A stretch of 64,000 nt of DNA from Gemmatimonas sp. GTDB lineage: Bacteria > Gemmatimonadota > Gemmatimonadetes > Gemmatimonadales > Gemmatimonadaceae. The stretch lies in NCBI RefSeq assembly GCF_021298855.1, contig NZ_JAJTHI010000010.1, positions 1-64,000 on the forward strand. The letters are read 5' to 3'. Positions 15,397 through 24,966 of this stretch are shown in pieces; within the stretch, counting starts at the first letter, position 1; each line of letters opens with the position of its first letter. The translations under genes and the position numbers were made by a program. The notes beneath the pieces were generated by a model. That model made no database searches. It saw nothing but the letters and a program-made list of their open reading frames with translations, and was not told where the DNA came from.

Positions 15397-15837
15397 TCAC
15401 GAGGTCCAGCGGCCGGTCAGGAGCTGCCACGGAACCATGGCGGCCACCAGCAACAGTGTCACGGCGGTGCCGACCAACGCCTTCTGCGCCTTGGCCTCGC
15501 TGCTCCCGGCCTTGCGCACCAGCACGCTCGTCACGGTCGCGCTGATCACCGCCGCCAGCATGAGGGTGGGATGCTCGACCACGAGCCGTCGCAGCGCCGC
15601 GTCCTTCATGGTTTCGCCCATGGTGGATCGGGCCGCCGAAACCGCGGGACTGACAATCCACAGCGCGAGCCCCGCCACCAGCTGCAGGTGCACCAGCAGC
15701 GTGAGGCGGCGTACCCAGGCGGTTTCCGGCACGCTCCAGGTGGCGCGTGCGCCAAGCGCTTTTACGAGGACGAAGAAACCGGTGCCGAGCACCAGCCAGG
15801 CGAGCACATTGTGGAGCTTGAGCAGGATCTGGTACAT
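15397..15837 (-). CDS. Four-span membrane protein of unknown function
   Basis: A 146-residue integral membrane protein with four hydrophobic segments at about 5-26, 44-66, 87-108 and 120-140. The first segment contains a His (LHNVLAWLVLG) and the second a His/Gln (LVHLQLVAGLAL), reminiscent of small haem-b or CopD-like four-helix proteins, but this is not enough for assignment. The ATG overlaps the stop of the upstream ATC-hydrolase-like gene by one base (TGATG), so the two are coupled. It ends 16 nt from the convergent DUF1343 gene. Confidence 0.75.
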   Translation of the reverse strand: MYQILLKLHNVLAWLVLGTGFFVLVKALGARATWSVPETAWVRRLTLLVHLQLVAGLALWIVSPAVSAARSTMGETMKDAALRRLVVEHPTLMLAAVISATVTSVLVRKAGSSEAKAQKALVGTAVTLLLVAAMVPWQLLTGRWTS

Positions 15838-16355
15838 CACTCGGTCCGGGTGGAAGGCGTCGGTGGCGTGGCGCGGGTGAGGGTGTACACGAAGTTGCAG
15901 TGGGAGGCGCCGCCCATGATGGTCTGGGTGCGTGCCAAGGCCACGTCGGGATTGAAGCCGCCAATGAGCGCCGCGTCCCGATTGCACGAGAGAATGGCAC
16001 CGAGCTCGGGGATGCCCAGCTCCCGGTACATCTCGGCGTAGCGGCAGCGCGTCACGTCGAAGGCAAATCGATCGGGGGTGGACTCGCGCACCGTGATCTG
16101 GAGCGCGTCGTCGGCCTGCCAGCGATCGAGTGTGCCCTCGAAGTGCCGCAGCGAGCAGCCGCCAACCGCCTGCGCCAATTCTTCCCCCTGCTCGCGCGCC
16201 AGCGCGACGATGACATCGCGTGCCACCGCCAGGACCTCGTCGCGGCCGAAACGGGTGCCAAGCGCGTCGAGCACCGGCGCGAGGACCCGCGCCTCGATGA
16301 GGCGACGGCGCAGCACGCCGATGGCGTTGAGTTCGGCGTTGGTGGGAAGGCTCAT
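15837..16355 (-). CDS. L-2-amino-thiazoline-4-carboxylic acid hydrolase-like protein
   Basis: A 172-residue cytosolic protein of the PF14196-type family. Diagnostic stretches are DVTRCRYAEMYRELGIPELG, ILSCNRDAALIGGFNP and TQTIMGGASHCNF. The Cys residues in RCRY, SCNRD and SHCNF are the conserved ones. The characterised family member opens the thiazoline ring on the route from ATC to cysteine; many genomic members have other, unknown substrates. It sits between the lipoprotein gene (4-nt gap) and the four-span membrane protein gene (1-nt overlap) in one minus-strand operon. Confidence 0.85.
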   Translation of the reverse strand: MSLPTNAELNAIGVLRRRLIEARVLAPVLDALGTRFGRDEVLAVARDVIVALAREQGEELAQAVGGCSLRHFEGTLDRWQADDALQITVRESTPDRFAFDVTRCRYAEMYRELGIPELGAILSCNRDAALIGGFNPDVALARTQTIMGGASHCNFVYTLTRATPPTPSTRTE

Positions 16356-16359
16356 GGGG

Positions 16360-16869
16360 TCATTCCGGGGCACCGCCGCCCGGCTGCACGGTGCTGCCGC
16401 CGCCGCCGGCAATGCTCCGGAGGGCGAAATACACCACGCCGGTGAATGCGGCGCCCATGACCGCGGCAAATCCGCGGCTTCGCCGCTTGTCCATGGTTCG
16501 CTGCTGCGATTGTGCCACCGTACGCCACGGCACCAGCAGATCACCGCGTCGCCACGGCAGTACGTCGCCGTCCACGGTGACGATGGAGTTGGGCTTGACC
16601 AGCACGGCGCTGTCGGCGAACGCCTGCACCACGTACCCGTCGAGCTGGCGCATGGTGTACCCGGCCGCGTCGCGCAGCGCGTCGGCACCGGCCGGAGTGA
16701 ACTCGAACCGGACCTCGGCCTTGGCGGGAACGGCGGTGGTACCCAGCGGGCGATACGAATAACACCCCACCGTCGAAACGGTGGCGACGATCAGCGGCCC
16801 AACGAGACCGAGAGCGGAGCTCCGCTGGGCGGGGCGGGTGGACCGGTTGCGGGCGAGACGGCTGGACAT
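16360..16869 (-). CDS. Putative lipoprotein of unknown function
   Basis: A 169-residue protein from the MSSRLAR start. A signal and lipobox-like VSTVGC lie near residues 30-36. A soluble part follows (EVRFEFTPAGADALRDAAGY, then VTVDGDVLPWRRGDLLVPWR), with a hydrophobic segment near the C-terminus (FAAVMGAAFTGVVYFAL) and a Gly-rich end. A longer in-frame start at 16899 is possible. The family is not recognised; similar short lipoproteins with an RNA- or SH3-like beta barrel occur in related bacteria. First gene of a three-gene coupled operon. Confidence 0.7.
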   Translation of the reverse strand: MSSRLARNRSTRPAQRSSALGLVGPLIVATVSTVGCYSYRPLGTTAVPAKAEVRFEFTPAGADALRDAAGYTMRQLDGYVVQAFADSAVLVKPNSIVTVDGDVLPWRRGDLLVPWRTVAQSQQRTMDKRRSRGFAAVMGAAFTGVVYFALRSIAGGGGSTVQPGGGAPE

Positions 16870-16935
16870 GGCGCAACGATAGTCATTGCCGATTGGCACC
16901 GCTATGGCGCCGCCATGGCAGCGCCGGCGGTCAGG

Positions 16936-17745
16936 CTATGGCGCAGGCGCCGACGCCGCCGCGCCACTCACCAACCCCCGGTCGCACCAACGCCGTCGCT
17001 CCCGAATCGTGGACCAGTAGCGCGCCTCGCTTTCATCGCTGGCCCGGGCGGCGGAGTCGGGATGCCAGAGGTGATGCGCCACGGCGCCGTACTTGAAATT
17101 GCGCCGCCCCACCCCCGAATGAATCAAGCGCGCGGCGAGCTCGCTGTCTTCGCGCCCCCACCCCACGAAGCACTCGTCGTAGCCGTTGACGGCGATCAGG
17201 TCAGCCCGCCAGAACGCCATGTGGCAACCGCGGGTGCGATGATCAGGATCCCGTGGGCCCCGTACCAGCGGTGAGAGCCACGGCAGGTACCAGCCGTTCT
17301 GGCGATTGCGCAGCCCCCGCGTGAACGGCTTCACCTCATGCCGGCGCTCGGCGAGCATGCGCTGGGTGAGGGCGTCGCTCAACAAACAGCGACTCCCCTG
17401 CACGTAGCTCCCGCGCCGCGCGAATCGCACGTGCGCCTGCACGAAGTGCCGCCCCAACACCATGTCGCCGTCGACCTGAAGGATGTAGTCGCCCGACGCC
17501 CGTCGAATGGCCTCGTTGCGGATGGCGGCCAGGCGAAAGCCCCGGTCCTCATGCCACACGTGCCGCAAGGGTACCGGAAAATCGGTCTGGTGTGCCATGA
17601 CCACGCGCCGCGTGGCCTCACCGGATCCGTCGTCGGCCACGAGCACCTCGATTGGCATCCGGCGCTGCGCGCGCACACTGCGCAACACCAGTTCGAGCGC
17701 CTCGGGCCAGTTGTACGTAGCAATCACGAGGGAAGCACTGGGCAC
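16936..17745 (-). CDS. Glycosyltransferase family 2
   Basis: A 269-residue GT-A fold glycosyltransferase. The N-terminus SLVIATYNWPEALELVLRSV, VLVADDGSG and the metal-binding LQVDGDMVLG (DxD-like) are diagnostic, and GWGREDSELAARLIHSG is the C-terminal acceptor motif of a galactosyltransferase-like GT2 subgroup. It transfers a sugar from an activated donor to an unknown acceptor. It is a clear paralogue of the gene at 41838-42659 (same motifs throughout). Divergent from the metalloprotease gene. Confidence 0.88.
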   Translation of the reverse strand: MPSASLVIATYNWPEALELVLRSVRAQRRMPIEVLVADDGSGEATRRVVMAHQTDFPVPLRHVWHEDRGFRLAAIRNEAIRRASGDYILQVDGDMVLGRHFVQAHVRFARRGSYVQGSRCLLSDALTQRMLAERRHEVKPFTRGLRNRQNGWYLPWLSPLVRGPRDPDHRTRGCHMAFWRADLIAVNGYDECFVGWGREDSELAARLIHSGVGRRNFKYGAVAHHLWHPDSAARASDESEARYWSTIRERRRWCDRGLVSGAAASAPAP

Positions 17746-17887
17746 GGATCGGCTCGCGGGCGAACATGGAGGATTGCCGCTGGTCCGGCGGCGTTGGGCT
17801 GTACCGCTCTACCACGCGAACGCCCCAGCCGTCACCAGTCATTCACATCCTGCCCCATTCCCGAATTCCCCGCCACCCTCGTCTCAC

Positions 17888-20431
17888 ATGCCGATTTCCA
17901 GAACCCTTTCGTTCGCACCGATAGCCGGTGCCGCACTCGCGCTGTGTGCCGTCGCGAGCGCCGCCCTGGCGCAGGGTGCGCCACCGGCAGGCGCGACCCA
18001 GCCCCCGGCAACGGCGGGCGCCGCCTCCGAGCCGGCCGCCGGCGCGCGTCGTGGGCCTCGCCCCTATGCGCAGGTGATCACGGCACGCGCGCGCACCGAC
18101 CGTGGAGGCATCAGCGTGCATCGGGTCGACGACCGCTGGTTCTTCGAGGTGCCCGACTCACTGGCCGGCCGTGACTTCCTCATGGTCACCCGCGTGTCGG
18201 GTGTGCCGGCCGGTGCCGGGGGGGTTCTCAGCGCCGGCAGTTCGCTGGTCGAGCGACTCGTCCGCTGGGAACGCGTGAACGATCGGGTGCTGCTCAAGAG
18301 CATCAGCACCGGGGCCGTGGCCGACGATTCGCTGCCCATTGCCCGCAGCGTGGCGCAGAACAACTACCCCGCCATCATCGGCGCCTTCCCCATTGCCGCG
18401 TACGGCAAGGACAGTACGTCGTACGTGGTGGATGTCACGGAATTCTTCGGCAACGATACCCCTGCCACGTCGGGACTCGACGCGGCGCAGCGGCGGGCCT
18501 ACGGCGTGCGTCGCTTCGATCCGGCGCGCAGCTACATTGCCGGCATCCGCGGCTTCCCCATCAACATCGAAGTCCGGCAGGTGCAGACCTTCGACGCCAC
18601 CACCCCGCCGGGCGATGCCGACGGCGCCACGGTCACGATGGAGACACGGCAGTCCCTCGTCCTGCTCCCCAAGGTGCCCATGCGCCCGCGCCTTTCCGAC
18701 GAGCGCGTGGGCTACTTCTCGGTCGCGCGGGTCAACTACGGGCTCGATGTGCAGAAGGCGGAGCGCGAGGCGTTCATTACCCGCTGGCGCCTCGAACCCA
18801 AGGATCCCGCGGCGTATGCGCGGGGCGAACTGGTGGAGCCGGTGAAGCCCATCGTCTACTACCTCGATCCGGCCACGCCAACGCGCTGGAAGCGGTACGT
18901 GAAGGAAGGCGTCGAAAACTGGCAGCAGGTGTTCGAGAAGGCGGGCTTCAGGAACGCCATCATCGCCCGGGACGCCCCGTCCACGGCCGACGATCCGGAT
19001 TTCGACATGGACGATGCGCGCTACAGCATCGTGCGCTGGGCCGCCAGTCTCGTGCGCAATGCCACCGGACCGCACACGCACGATCCCCGCTCGGGGGAAA
19101 TCATCAACAGCGAGATCACGTGGTATCACAACCACATGCGCTCGTACCGCAACTGGCTCATCATGGAAACCGGAGCTGCCAACCCGGCGGCGCGCTCGCT
19201 CGACATTCCCGAGGAGCTCATGGGCGAGACGATGCGTCAGGTCATCACCCACGAGATCGGCCACGCGTTGGGGCTGCAGCACAACATGATCGCGTCGGCC
19301 TCCTTCCCGGTGGACTCGCTGCGCAGCCCGAGCTTCACGCGCGTGTACGGCGTGAGCGCCACCATCATGGACTACGCGCGCCAGAATTACGTGGCTCAGC
19401 CGGGTGACGGGCTCCAGCCAAAGGACTTCATCCGGCGCGTTGGCCCGTTCGACGATTTCGCCATCAACTGGGGCTATCGGGTGACGAACGCCCCCACCGC
19501 CGAGGCCGAACGCGTCATTCTCAACCGGTGGCTGACGCAGCAGAGCGGACCGTTCCCCTATCGCTTCGCGTCGCAGCAGCTTGCCGCCGGTGATCCGCGC
19601 AACCAGACGGAGGACCTTGGCGACGATCCGCTCAAGGCCACGACCTATGCCACGGCGAACTACAAGCGCGTCCTGCCCAACCTGGCGGCCTGGACCTCGA
19701 CCCCGGGCGCCGATTTCACCGAACTCCGCGAGCTGTACGAGGAAACCGTGGGGCGCTGGTTCGGCAACATCAACCACGTGGCCACCGTGGTCGGCGGCGT
19801 GGAGGTGGACCTCAAGGTGGCGGAGCAATCCGGGGCCGTGTTTCGCGTGGTGCCGAAAGCACGACAGAAGGCCGCCCTCGCGTTCATCGGCAACCAGGTC
19901 TTCGACGCCCCGGAGTGGCTGGCACCCGCCAGCATCGTCACCCGCATCGGTCCATCAACCGTTGCCGGCACACGCGCCGCCGGCGTCGTGACCAGTCTCC
20001 TCTCCCCCGCCCGGCTCGGCCGGCTCGCGGAAGCCGAGCGCTACGACACCGGCAACGCCTATCCGCTGGCGGAGTACATGACCGACCTGCGGCGGGCACT
20101 GTTCCCCGGGGCGCGGGCCGATGCGCATCGGCGCGCGCTGCAGCGGGTCTATCTGCAACGACTGGAAGCGCTCATTGCCCCGCCCGCTGCGGCTCCGGCC
20201 TCCGGACCGGGCGGTGGTGGATTGGGCGGGGGGCAAGCCGCCCGCTACACACCGTTCGTTTCCGCTCCCAGCGTGCCGCAGAGCGACCTGCCGGCGCTCG
20301 CGCGGGCGCAACTGCGCTCCGTGCAGCGAGAGGCGCGCCGCTACGCCAGCGCCGCCACCTCACCCGCGCTTGAGGCGCACTGGGCAGACGTGGCCGCACG
20401 TGTGGCGGCCATTCTGGACAGCGACCAGTAA
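17888..20431 (+). CDS. Zinc metalloprotease, DUF5117/DUF5118 type
   Basis: An 847-residue exported protein. A signal peptide (about 1-28, ending ALAQ) is followed by a Pro/Ala-rich linker, a DUF5118/DUF5117-like region (about 60-400) and a metzincin domain with HEIGHALGLQH at residues 455-465 and the downstream Met-turn candidate ATIMDYARQNY. A C-terminal DUF4953-like part follows. Such proteins are probably extracellular or periplasmic zinc peptidases; substrates are unknown. The ATG at 17888 gives the signal peptide. A hairpin after the stop (20455-20484) probably ends transcription. Confidence 0.88.
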   Translation: MPISRTLSFAPIAGAALALCAVASAALAQGAPPAGATQPPATAGAASEPAAGARRGPRPYAQVITARARTDRGGISVHRVDDRWFFEVPDSLAGRDFLMVTRVSGVPAGAGGVLSAGSSLVERLVRWERVNDRVLLKSISTGAVADDSLPIARSVAQNNYPAIIGAFPIAAYGKDSTSYVVDVTEFFGNDTPATSGLDAAQRRAYGVRRFDPARSYIAGIRGFPINIEVRQVQTFDATTPPGDADGATVTMETRQSLVLLPKVPMRPRLSDERVGYFSVARVNYGLDVQKAEREAFITRWRLEPKDPAAYARGELVEPVKPIVYYLDPATPTRWKRYVKEGVENWQQVFEKAGFRNAIIARDAPSTADDPDFDMDDARYSIVRWAASLVRNATGPHTHDPRSGEIINSEITWYHNHMRSYRNWLIMETGAANPAARSLDIPEELMGETMRQVITHEIGHALGLQHNMIASASFPVDSLRSPSFTRVYGVSATIMDYARQNYVAQPGDGLQPKDFIRRVGPFDDFAINWGYRVTNAPTAEAERVILNRWLTQQSGPFPYRFASQQLAAGDPRNQTEDLGDDPLKATTYATANYKRVLPNLAAWTSTPGADFTELRELYEETVGRWFGNINHVATVVGGVEVDLKVAEQSGAVFRVVPKARQKAALAFIGNQVFDAPEWLAPASIVTRIGPSTVAGTRAAGVVTSLLSPARLGRLAEAERYDTGNAYPLAEYMTDLRRALFPGARADAHRRALQRVYLQRLEALIAPPAAAPASGPGGGGLGGGQAARYTPFVSAPSVPQSDLPALARAQLRSVQREARRYASAATSPALEAHWADVAARVAAILDSDQ

Positions 20432-20454
20432 CGCACCCCGACGTACCGCACGCG

Positions 20455-20484
20455 ATGGAGCGGCTACTTCGCGAGCCGCTCCAT
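20455..20484. terminator. Terminator between convergent genes
   Basis: ATGGAGCGGCT (20455-20465) pairs with AGCCGCTCCAT (20474-20484) around an 8-nt loop, 24 nt after the metalloprotease stop. It overlaps the last codons of the minus-strand gene that ends at 20464. No T-run. Confidence 0.55.
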
Positions 20485-20871
20485 TGTGGCGTCGAAAAGG
20501 GCGCGCAGGGCGTCGTCGCCACTCAACCGCAACGTCATGGCGCTGACCTGCGCCGGCGTGAACCCGTGCGCCTTGAGCGTATCGGCGCGCAGCGCCCGGT
20601 GCCGGGTGCGCAGCTCGGCCTGTGTTTCCACCTTCTTGTTGCGCGGCTCGGCCAATTCCGCCTGCTCGCGGTCGCGCAGCCCGTTCAGCGCGTGCTGCAA
20701 CCTGGCGAACGATTCGATGGTCTGCCGTGTGCTGTCGGGGACCGCTGCGGGCACGGCCTTGGCGGGCGGCGGCGTTCCCGCCGGGGGCTGGGCACCGAGG
20801 TTGGCCCCGGTCAGGGAAAGCGCGGAGCCGAGGAGAACGACCGGCAGCAGAGAGCGGGAGGAGGCGGTCAT
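20464..20871 (-). CDS. Small secreted protein of unknown function
   Basis: A 135-residue protein with a signal peptide (about 1-28, ending LGAQ), a Pro/Ala linker, and a helical charged region (FARLQHALNGLRDREQAELA, then FTPAQVSAMTLRLSGDD). The helical part resembles periplasmic DUF4168-like or Spy-like proteins only in general character. It is convergent with the metalloprotease gene, and its 3' end lies within the shared hairpin. No function is assigned. Confidence 0.65.
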   Translation of the reverse strand: MTASSRSLLPVVLLGSALSLTGANLGAQPPAGTPPPAKAVPAAVPDSTRQTIESFARLQHALNGLRDREQAELAEPRNKKVETQAELRTRHRALRADTLKAHGFTPAQVSAMTLRLSGDDALRALFDATMERLAK

Positions 20872-21044
20872 GTGACAGGAACTTCCGGATCCGCGGCCCG
20901 TCCGTCAATGGAGGCGCGGCCGTCGCCCCATACCGATGCGTCCGATTGCGGGTTTCTTGCGTCCCGTCCCTCCAGCCCGCACCTTCCCTCCTCAGGTAGA
21001 CGCTGCAAAATCGATCTTCGCGACATCACGTACCGAGGTGCGGC

Positions 21045-23558
21045 ATGAAGACGCTGTCCGCGCTGGCTGTGACGCTCTCCGTTGCCCTGCTGTCCCCTCC
21101 CCCCGGCACCGCGCGTCCCAACCCTCGCCCCGAAGCTGCTGGCGCAGCGCCCCGCAAGCCGGCAGCCATTCATCCCGTACTCCACCGCACGGGCACGACA
21201 CGCGCGCCGGCCCGACTCGCCCCGGCGGCGCTCAATGGGGTCGTGAAGCAGTACTGCGGCAAGTGCCACAACGACACCATGAAGCGTGGCAACCTCACCC
21301 TGTCGCGCTTCGACGTCGCGTCGCCGTTCGCGCAGACCGATATCGCCGAGCGTATGGTGGCCAAGTTGCGCACCGGCATGATGCCGCCGGTGGGGTCGGC
21401 ACGCCCGGTGGGCGATACGCTCGACGCGCTCGTGATGGAGCTTGAAACGCGCCTCGATTCGGTCGCCGCCATCGATCCCGATCCCGGCCGCCGCACCTTT
21501 CAGCGACTCAACCGGGCCGAGTATCAGGCGGCGGTGAAGCAGCTGCTGGGGGTCGAAGTGGACGCCGCACAGTATCTGCCCCCCGATACGAAGAGCGACA
21601 ACTTCGACAACATTGCCGACGTGCAGGCGCTCTCGCCGACGCTGCTCGGCGCCTATCTGCGCGCGGCGGGCGACATCAGCTGGCTCGCCGTGGGCAATCC
21701 GCGCGCCAGCGCCGGTGCCACGACCTACACCATGCCGAAACTCGCGTCGCAGACGGCGCACGTGGAAGGGGCACCGTTCGGCACCCGCGGGGGCATGGTG
21801 GTGACCCACCTCTTCCCGGCTGATGGGGAGTATCGTTTCGGCGCCAACTTCTTCCACGAAACCACGGGCGCCTTCGCCGGCGGTCTCGCCCGCGGGGAGG
21901 CGCTCGAAATCGCGATCGATGGCGAGCGCGTGGCGTTGATCGAGATCGACCGGTTCATGCATGCGTCCGATCCGAACGGCGTGGCGCAGGGTGCCCCACC
22001 GGTGCGGGTCACCGCGGGGCCGCACAAGGTGTCGGCCGCGTTCGTGCCGCCGCGCTTTCAGGGTGTCGTGCAGGATCTCATCTCGCCGCTCAAGTACTCG
22101 CTCAACAGCACCTCCAACGCCGTCGCCTACGGCTTCACGCTGCTCCCCCACCTCCGGGAGCTCACCATCACGGGGCCCTATGCCCCGAGCGGGGTGAGCG
22201 ACTCCCACATCCGCCGCCGGCTGTTCAGCTGTCGCCCCACGACGATTGCGGCCGAGCGACCGTGTGCCCTGTCGATCGTCAACCGGCTGGGCACGCAGGC
22301 GTATCGTCGCCCACTCACGGACGAGGATCGGGGGGGGCTCATGTCGCTCTACGACGCCGAGCGGACACGCGGCGGCAGCTTCGAGCAGGGCGTGCGCCTG
22401 GCGCTCGAGGGCATGCTGGCAAGCCCCGATTTCGTCTTCCGATTCGAGCGCGCCCCCAGCGCCGCCCCGAGAAACGGGCGGTACGCGTTGCGCGACATGG
22501 ATCTCGCGTCACGGCTCAGCTTCTTCCTCTGGTCCGCGCCCCCCGACGACGCGCTGCTGCATGTGGCCGCTCGCGGCGCATTGTCCCAACCGGGTGGCCT
22601 TGAGCGCGAAGTGAAGCGCATGCTGGCCGACCCGCGCGCCCAGGCATTGTCGACGCGCTTCGCGGCACAGTGGCTGCGGCTGCCCGATCTGGATGTGGTT
22701 ACCCCGGACATCCGTCAGTATCCCGACTTCGACGAGCAGCTGCGTACGGCCATGCGCCGCGAGACCGAGCTGTTCTTCGACGATCTCGTGCGCCGGGACC
22801 GACCGGTCCTCGACCTGTATCGCGCCGACTACACCTTCGTGAACGAACGGCTCGCGCAGCACTACGGCATGAAGCAGGTGGTCGGGCCAACCTTCCGCCG
22901 GGTCTCGTATCCCGACGCCACGCGTCGTGGGCTGCTTTCGCACGCCAGCATCCTCACGCTCACCTCGCACGCCACGCGCACCTCGGCGGTGGACCGTGGC
23001 AAGTGGGTCATGGAAGTGCTGCTCAACAGCCCGCCCCCGCCGCCGCCGCCGGGGGTACCGGACCTCGAGGCGACGCCCGGCACCGATGGGGGGCGTCCGC
23101 TCACCGTGCGCGAACGCATGGAGCAGCACCGCAAGAATCCCTCGTGCAGCAGCTGCCACAAGATGATGGACCCCATTGGCCTGGCACTCGAGCAGTACGA
23201 CGCGACGGGCAAGGTGCGGTTGCGCGACAACGGCATGCCCATCGACTCCCGGGGTGACCTGTGGGACGGCAGTACCGCGTCCAACGCCGTGGAGCTGCAG
23301 ACGGCGTTGCTGCGGCGGGAGGATGCGCTGCTGCGCACGTTCACGCGCAATCTCATGGCGTATGCGGTGGGCCGTCGCATGGACGCCACGGACATGCCGA
23401 GCGTACGGCGCATCGTGCGTGACGCCGGCCGCCAGCAGCACCGCATGTCGGCATACATCATGGGCGTCGTGAAGAGTCCCGCGTTCCGCATGCAGAAGAT
23501 CGAGTCGTCACCCACCGTCGAAAGCGGCGCCTCCGGCGCGGCCTCACTCCATCGCTGA
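21045..23558 (+). CDS. DUF1592/DUF1588/DUF1585 cytochrome-like protein
   Basis: An 837-residue exported protein with the Planctomycetes-type set: an N-terminal c-haem-like site CGKCH (71-75), DUF1587 (RTFQRLNRAEYQAAVKQLLG), DUF1595/DUF1592 (LASRLSFFLWSAPPDD; LDLYRADYTFVNERLAQHYG), DUF1588 with a second CSSCH (701-705, before KMMDPIGLALE), and a C-terminal DUF1585. A signal peptide is at 1-23. Such proteins are always paired with DUF1552 partners and are thought to be multidomain periplasmic redox or surface enzymes; their activity is unknown. The DUF1552 gene follows after 8 nt. Confidence 0.88.
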   Translation: MKTLSALAVTLSVALLSPPPGTARPNPRPEAAGAAPRKPAAIHPVLHRTGTTRAPARLAPAALNGVVKQYCGKCHNDTMKRGNLTLSRFDVASPFAQTDIAERMVAKLRTGMMPPVGSARPVGDTLDALVMELETRLDSVAAIDPDPGRRTFQRLNRAEYQAAVKQLLGVEVDAAQYLPPDTKSDNFDNIADVQALSPTLLGAYLRAAGDISWLAVGNPRASAGATTYTMPKLASQTAHVEGAPFGTRGGMVVTHLFPADGEYRFGANFFHETTGAFAGGLARGEALEIAIDGERVALIEIDRFMHASDPNGVAQGAPPVRVTAGPHKVSAAFVPPRFQGVVQDLISPLKYSLNSTSNAVAYGFTLLPHLRELTITGPYAPSGVSDSHIRRRLFSCRPTTIAAERPCALSIVNRLGTQAYRRPLTDEDRGGLMSLYDAERTRGGSFEQGVRLALEGMLASPDFVFRFERAPSAAPRNGRYALRDMDLASRLSFFLWSAPPDDALLHVAARGALSQPGGLEREVKRMLADPRAQALSTRFAAQWLRLPDLDVVTPDIRQYPDFDEQLRTAMRRETELFFDDLVRRDRPVLDLYRADYTFVNERLAQHYGMKQVVGPTFRRVSYPDATRRGLLSHASILTLTSHATRTSAVDRGKWVMEVLLNSPPPPPPPGVPDLEATPGTDGGRPLTVRERMEQHRKNPSCSSCHKMMDPIGLALEQYDATGKVRLRDNGMPIDSRGDLWDGSTASNAVELQTALLRREDALLRTFTRNLMAYAVGRRMDATDMPSVRRIVRDAGRQQHRMSAYIMGVVKSPAFRMQKIESSPTVESGASGAASLHR

Positions 23559-23566
23559 GTTCCATC

Positions 23567-24946
23567 ATGGCCAACCTCCTCCGCCAGCCGCTGCCACGAC
23601 GCACTTTCCTCAAGGGAATGGGCACCATGGTGGCGCTGCCCTATCTCGAGGCCATGATGCCGGTGCACGCCATGGGGCGCATCGGCCATGCCGCCAACCC
23701 CACGCGCCTGCTGGCGCTGGAAATGGTGCACGGGGCGGCCGGGTGCGCGCCCTTCGGGCTCACCGAGCATCTGTGGTCGCCGCCCACGACGGGGCGGACA
23801 TTCGATCTGAGCAAGACCTCGCTCTCGCCGCTCGAACCGTGGCGCAAGTATCTCACGATCATCAGCAACACCGATGTGCGCATGGCCGAGGCGTACAAGC
23901 CGGAGGAGATCGGCGGTGATCACTTCCGGTCGAGTGCGGTCTTCCTCACGCAGTCGCATCCCACGCAGACCGAAGGGTCGGACATCTTTGCCGGCACCTC
24001 GCTGGATCAGCTGTACGCCCAGCGGTTCGGGCAGGCCACGCCCATTCCCAGCATGCAGCTGTGCATCGAGCCGCTCGACCGTGCCGGCGGGTGCGCGTAT
24101 GGCTACTCGTGCATGTACACGGACTCCATCAGCTGGAGCTCCCCCACCGAGCCGCTGCCGATGATCCGCGACCCCCGGGTGGCCTTCGAACAGCTCTTCG
24201 GGGCCGGTGGCACGCCGGAGGAGCGCGCGGCACGCAACCGCAGCACCGGCAGCATTCTCGACTGGATCACGGGACGGGTGGCGCAGCTCAATCGCGAGCT
24301 CGGTACCGCCGACCGGCAGCGCATGGGGCAGTACCTCGAGCACATCCGCGAGATCGAGCGGCGCATCCAGCAGGTGGAAGCACGGAACCGGTCGGGCGAG
24401 GAGCGTGAACTGGCCGGAGCCCCTGCCGGCGTGCCGGACAGCTTCGGCGATCACGTGAAGCTGATGTTCGACCTGCAGGTGCTGGCGCTGCAGGCCGACA
24501 TGACGCGTGTGTTCTCCTTCAAGATGGGGCGCGATGCGTCGGCGCGTGTGTACCCGGACAGTGGCGTCATGACCGGCTTCCACCCGGCCTCGCACCACGG
24601 CAACAACCCGGCGCGCGTGAAGGAGTTCGCCGAGATCAACCGGTACCATGTGAGCCTTCTGCCCTACCTGCTGGAGAAGCTCCGGACGACGATGGATGGC
24701 GACGTGCCGCTTCTCGATCGCACGACGATCATCTACGGCTCGCCCATGTCGGACAGCAACACCCACAACCATCGCCGCTGTCCGCTGCTCTTCCTCGGCG
24801 GTGGCCATGGCGTCGCGTCCGGCAACCAGCACCTCAGGGCCCCCGACGGCACACCGATGGCCAACGCCATGCTCAGTCTCCTGCATCGCATGGGCATGGA
24901 CGACCTGCAGACGTTCGGCGATAGCACGGGCGAGTTCACCTTCTGA
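23567..24946 (+). CDS. DUF1552-family Tat-exported protein
   Basis: A 459-residue protein. The N-terminus PRRTFLKGMGTMVALPYLEAM is a twin-arginine-type signal. The rest is a DUF1552 domain with an alkaline-phosphatase-superfamily look (GDHFRSSAVFLTQSHPTQTE, and TTIIYGSPMSDSNTHNHRR near the C-terminus). DUF1552 and DUF1592 proteins occur as obligate neighbours in Planctomycetes, Acidobacteria and Gemmatimonadota, which implies a shared complex or pathway. It lies 8 nt after the DUF1592 gene and 20 nt before the ankyrin gene. Export by Tat suggests a cofactor inserted before export. Confidence 0.87.
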   Translation: MANLLRQPLPRRTFLKGMGTMVALPYLEAMMPVHAMGRIGHAANPTRLLALEMVHGAAGCAPFGLTEHLWSPPTTGRTFDLSKTSLSPLEPWRKYLTIISNTDVRMAEAYKPEEIGGDHFRSSAVFLTQSHPTQTEGSDIFAGTSLDQLYAQRFGQATPIPSMQLCIEPLDRAGGCAYGYSCMYTDSISWSSPTEPLPMIRDPRVAFEQLFGAGGTPEERAARNRSTGSILDWITGRVAQLNRELGTADRQRMGQYLEHIREIERRIQQVEARNRSGEERELAGAPAGVPDSFGDHVKLMFDLQVLALQADMTRVFSFKMGRDASARVYPDSGVMTGFHPASHHGNNPARVKEFAEINRYHVSLLPYLLEKLRTTMDGDVPLLDRTTIIYGSPMSDSNTHNHRRCPLLFLGGGHGVASGNQHLRAPDGTPMANAMLSLLHRMGMDDLQTFGDSTGEFTF

Positions 24947-24966
24947 GGCGGGGAGGCACGGAGCAC

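Noticed and set aside
18158-19828. 556-residue minus-strand frame opposite the metalloprotease
   Set aside because: High GC leaves long antisense frames open; the plus strand has the HEIGHALGLQH protease and a signal peptide.
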